Shown here: one piece after another, positions 5,526-5,609 of the stretch
Numbering within the stretch: the stretch's first letter is position 1
Layout of the letters: each line of letters begins with the position of its first letter
Assembly (NCBI GenBank): GCA_046726435.1
Contig: JBKPAM010000126.1
Location: 1-5,609, forward strand
DNA: 5,609 bases
Origin: AC-32 sp046726435
Lineage (GTDB): Bacteria; Actinomycetota; Thermoleophilia; Gaiellales; Gaiellaceae
Direction of reading: 5' to 3'
The notes under the pieces: model-generated
Databases searched by the model: none
Seen by the model: the letters and a program-made list of their open reading frames with translations, nothing else
What the model was told of the DNA's origin: nothing
Made by a program: the position numbers and the translations under genes

Positions 5526-5609
5526 TAGCGGCGGAGCCGCTTGCGGGCTGTCTCGTATTCCTCGTCGCTGAGAACGCCCTTGTCGCGGAGATCGCGGAGC
5601 TTCTCGAGC
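5522..5609 (-). CDS. SHOCT-domain protein, C-terminal end only
   Basis: Reading the minus strand from the right edge gives 28 residues before TGA (5524-5522): LEKLRDLRDKGVLSDEEYET followed by ARKRLRRY. This is the SHOCT (short C-terminal) motif: an amphipathic helix, a GxLSDEE turn and a second basic helix, nearly always found at the very C-terminus of bacterial proteins, often after membrane segments or a PH-like domain. It probably mediates oligomerisation. The rest of the protein lies outside the window, so its overall function cannot be stated. It converges on the transposase remnant. Confidence 0.85.
   Translation of the reverse strand, partial: LEKLRDLRDKGVLSDEEYETARKRLRRY

Noticed and set aside
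5109..5528. 139-codon plus-strand open frame
   Set aside because: Runs out of frame through the transposase remnant into the spacer; Arg/Pro/Ala-rich without any domain signal.

Overview
The window is a GC-rich stretch of bacterial DNA with strong third-position G/C bias, GTG as well as ATG starts, AGGAG-type ribosome binding sites and short ATGA gene overlaps. Together with a Sec-exported RTX-like protein, a COG4315-type lipoprotein and small FYHPFA-motif proteins, this suggests an actinobacterium. I lean towards a Thermoleophilia/Solirubrobacterales-like lineage, but that placement is inference from gene style and not a search result.

Layout. Bases 1-743 (minus) hold most of a metallo-beta-lactamase-fold hydrolase, cut by the window edge at its C-terminus. 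A divergent intergenic region (744-1020) leads into a plus-strand gene for an exported protein with hemolysin-type Ca-binding repeats (1021-2094), closed by a perfect 11-bp hairpin (2110-2137). A tight plus-strand cluster follows: a COG4315-type lipoprotein (2171-2704), an overlapping 81-aa protein with an FYHPFA motif (2697-2942) and an ATGA-coupled 71-aa helical protein (2939-3154). After a 94-base gap comes a two-domain NAD(P)-binding/DUF2867 protein related to E. coli YbjT (3249-4748).

The right-hand part is decayed. Directly ATGA-coupled to the YbjT-like gene is a second copy of the FYHPFA small gene whose middle reads in another frame (two compensating shifts, 4745-4930). Coupled to that by another ATGA is a VOC/glyoxalase-like gene (4927-~5153) with a frameshift at a G-run, an apparent internal deletion and no C-terminal half. 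It runs in frame into the last ~50 codons of an IS integrase-type transposase (~5154-5313). About 200 bases with palindromes but no recognised gene follow, then the C-terminal SHOCT motif of a minus-strand gene that enters from the right edge (5522-5609).

How the genes fit together: the lipoprotein and RTX-like protein are cell-surface or secreted products. The YbjT-like gene, second FYHPFA gene and VOC gene look like a former three-gene operon damaged at its 3' end by an IS event. I see no complete novel system. The most unusual item is the small FYHPFA family, present twice in one window, each time coupled to a different upstream gene and once with frame damage.
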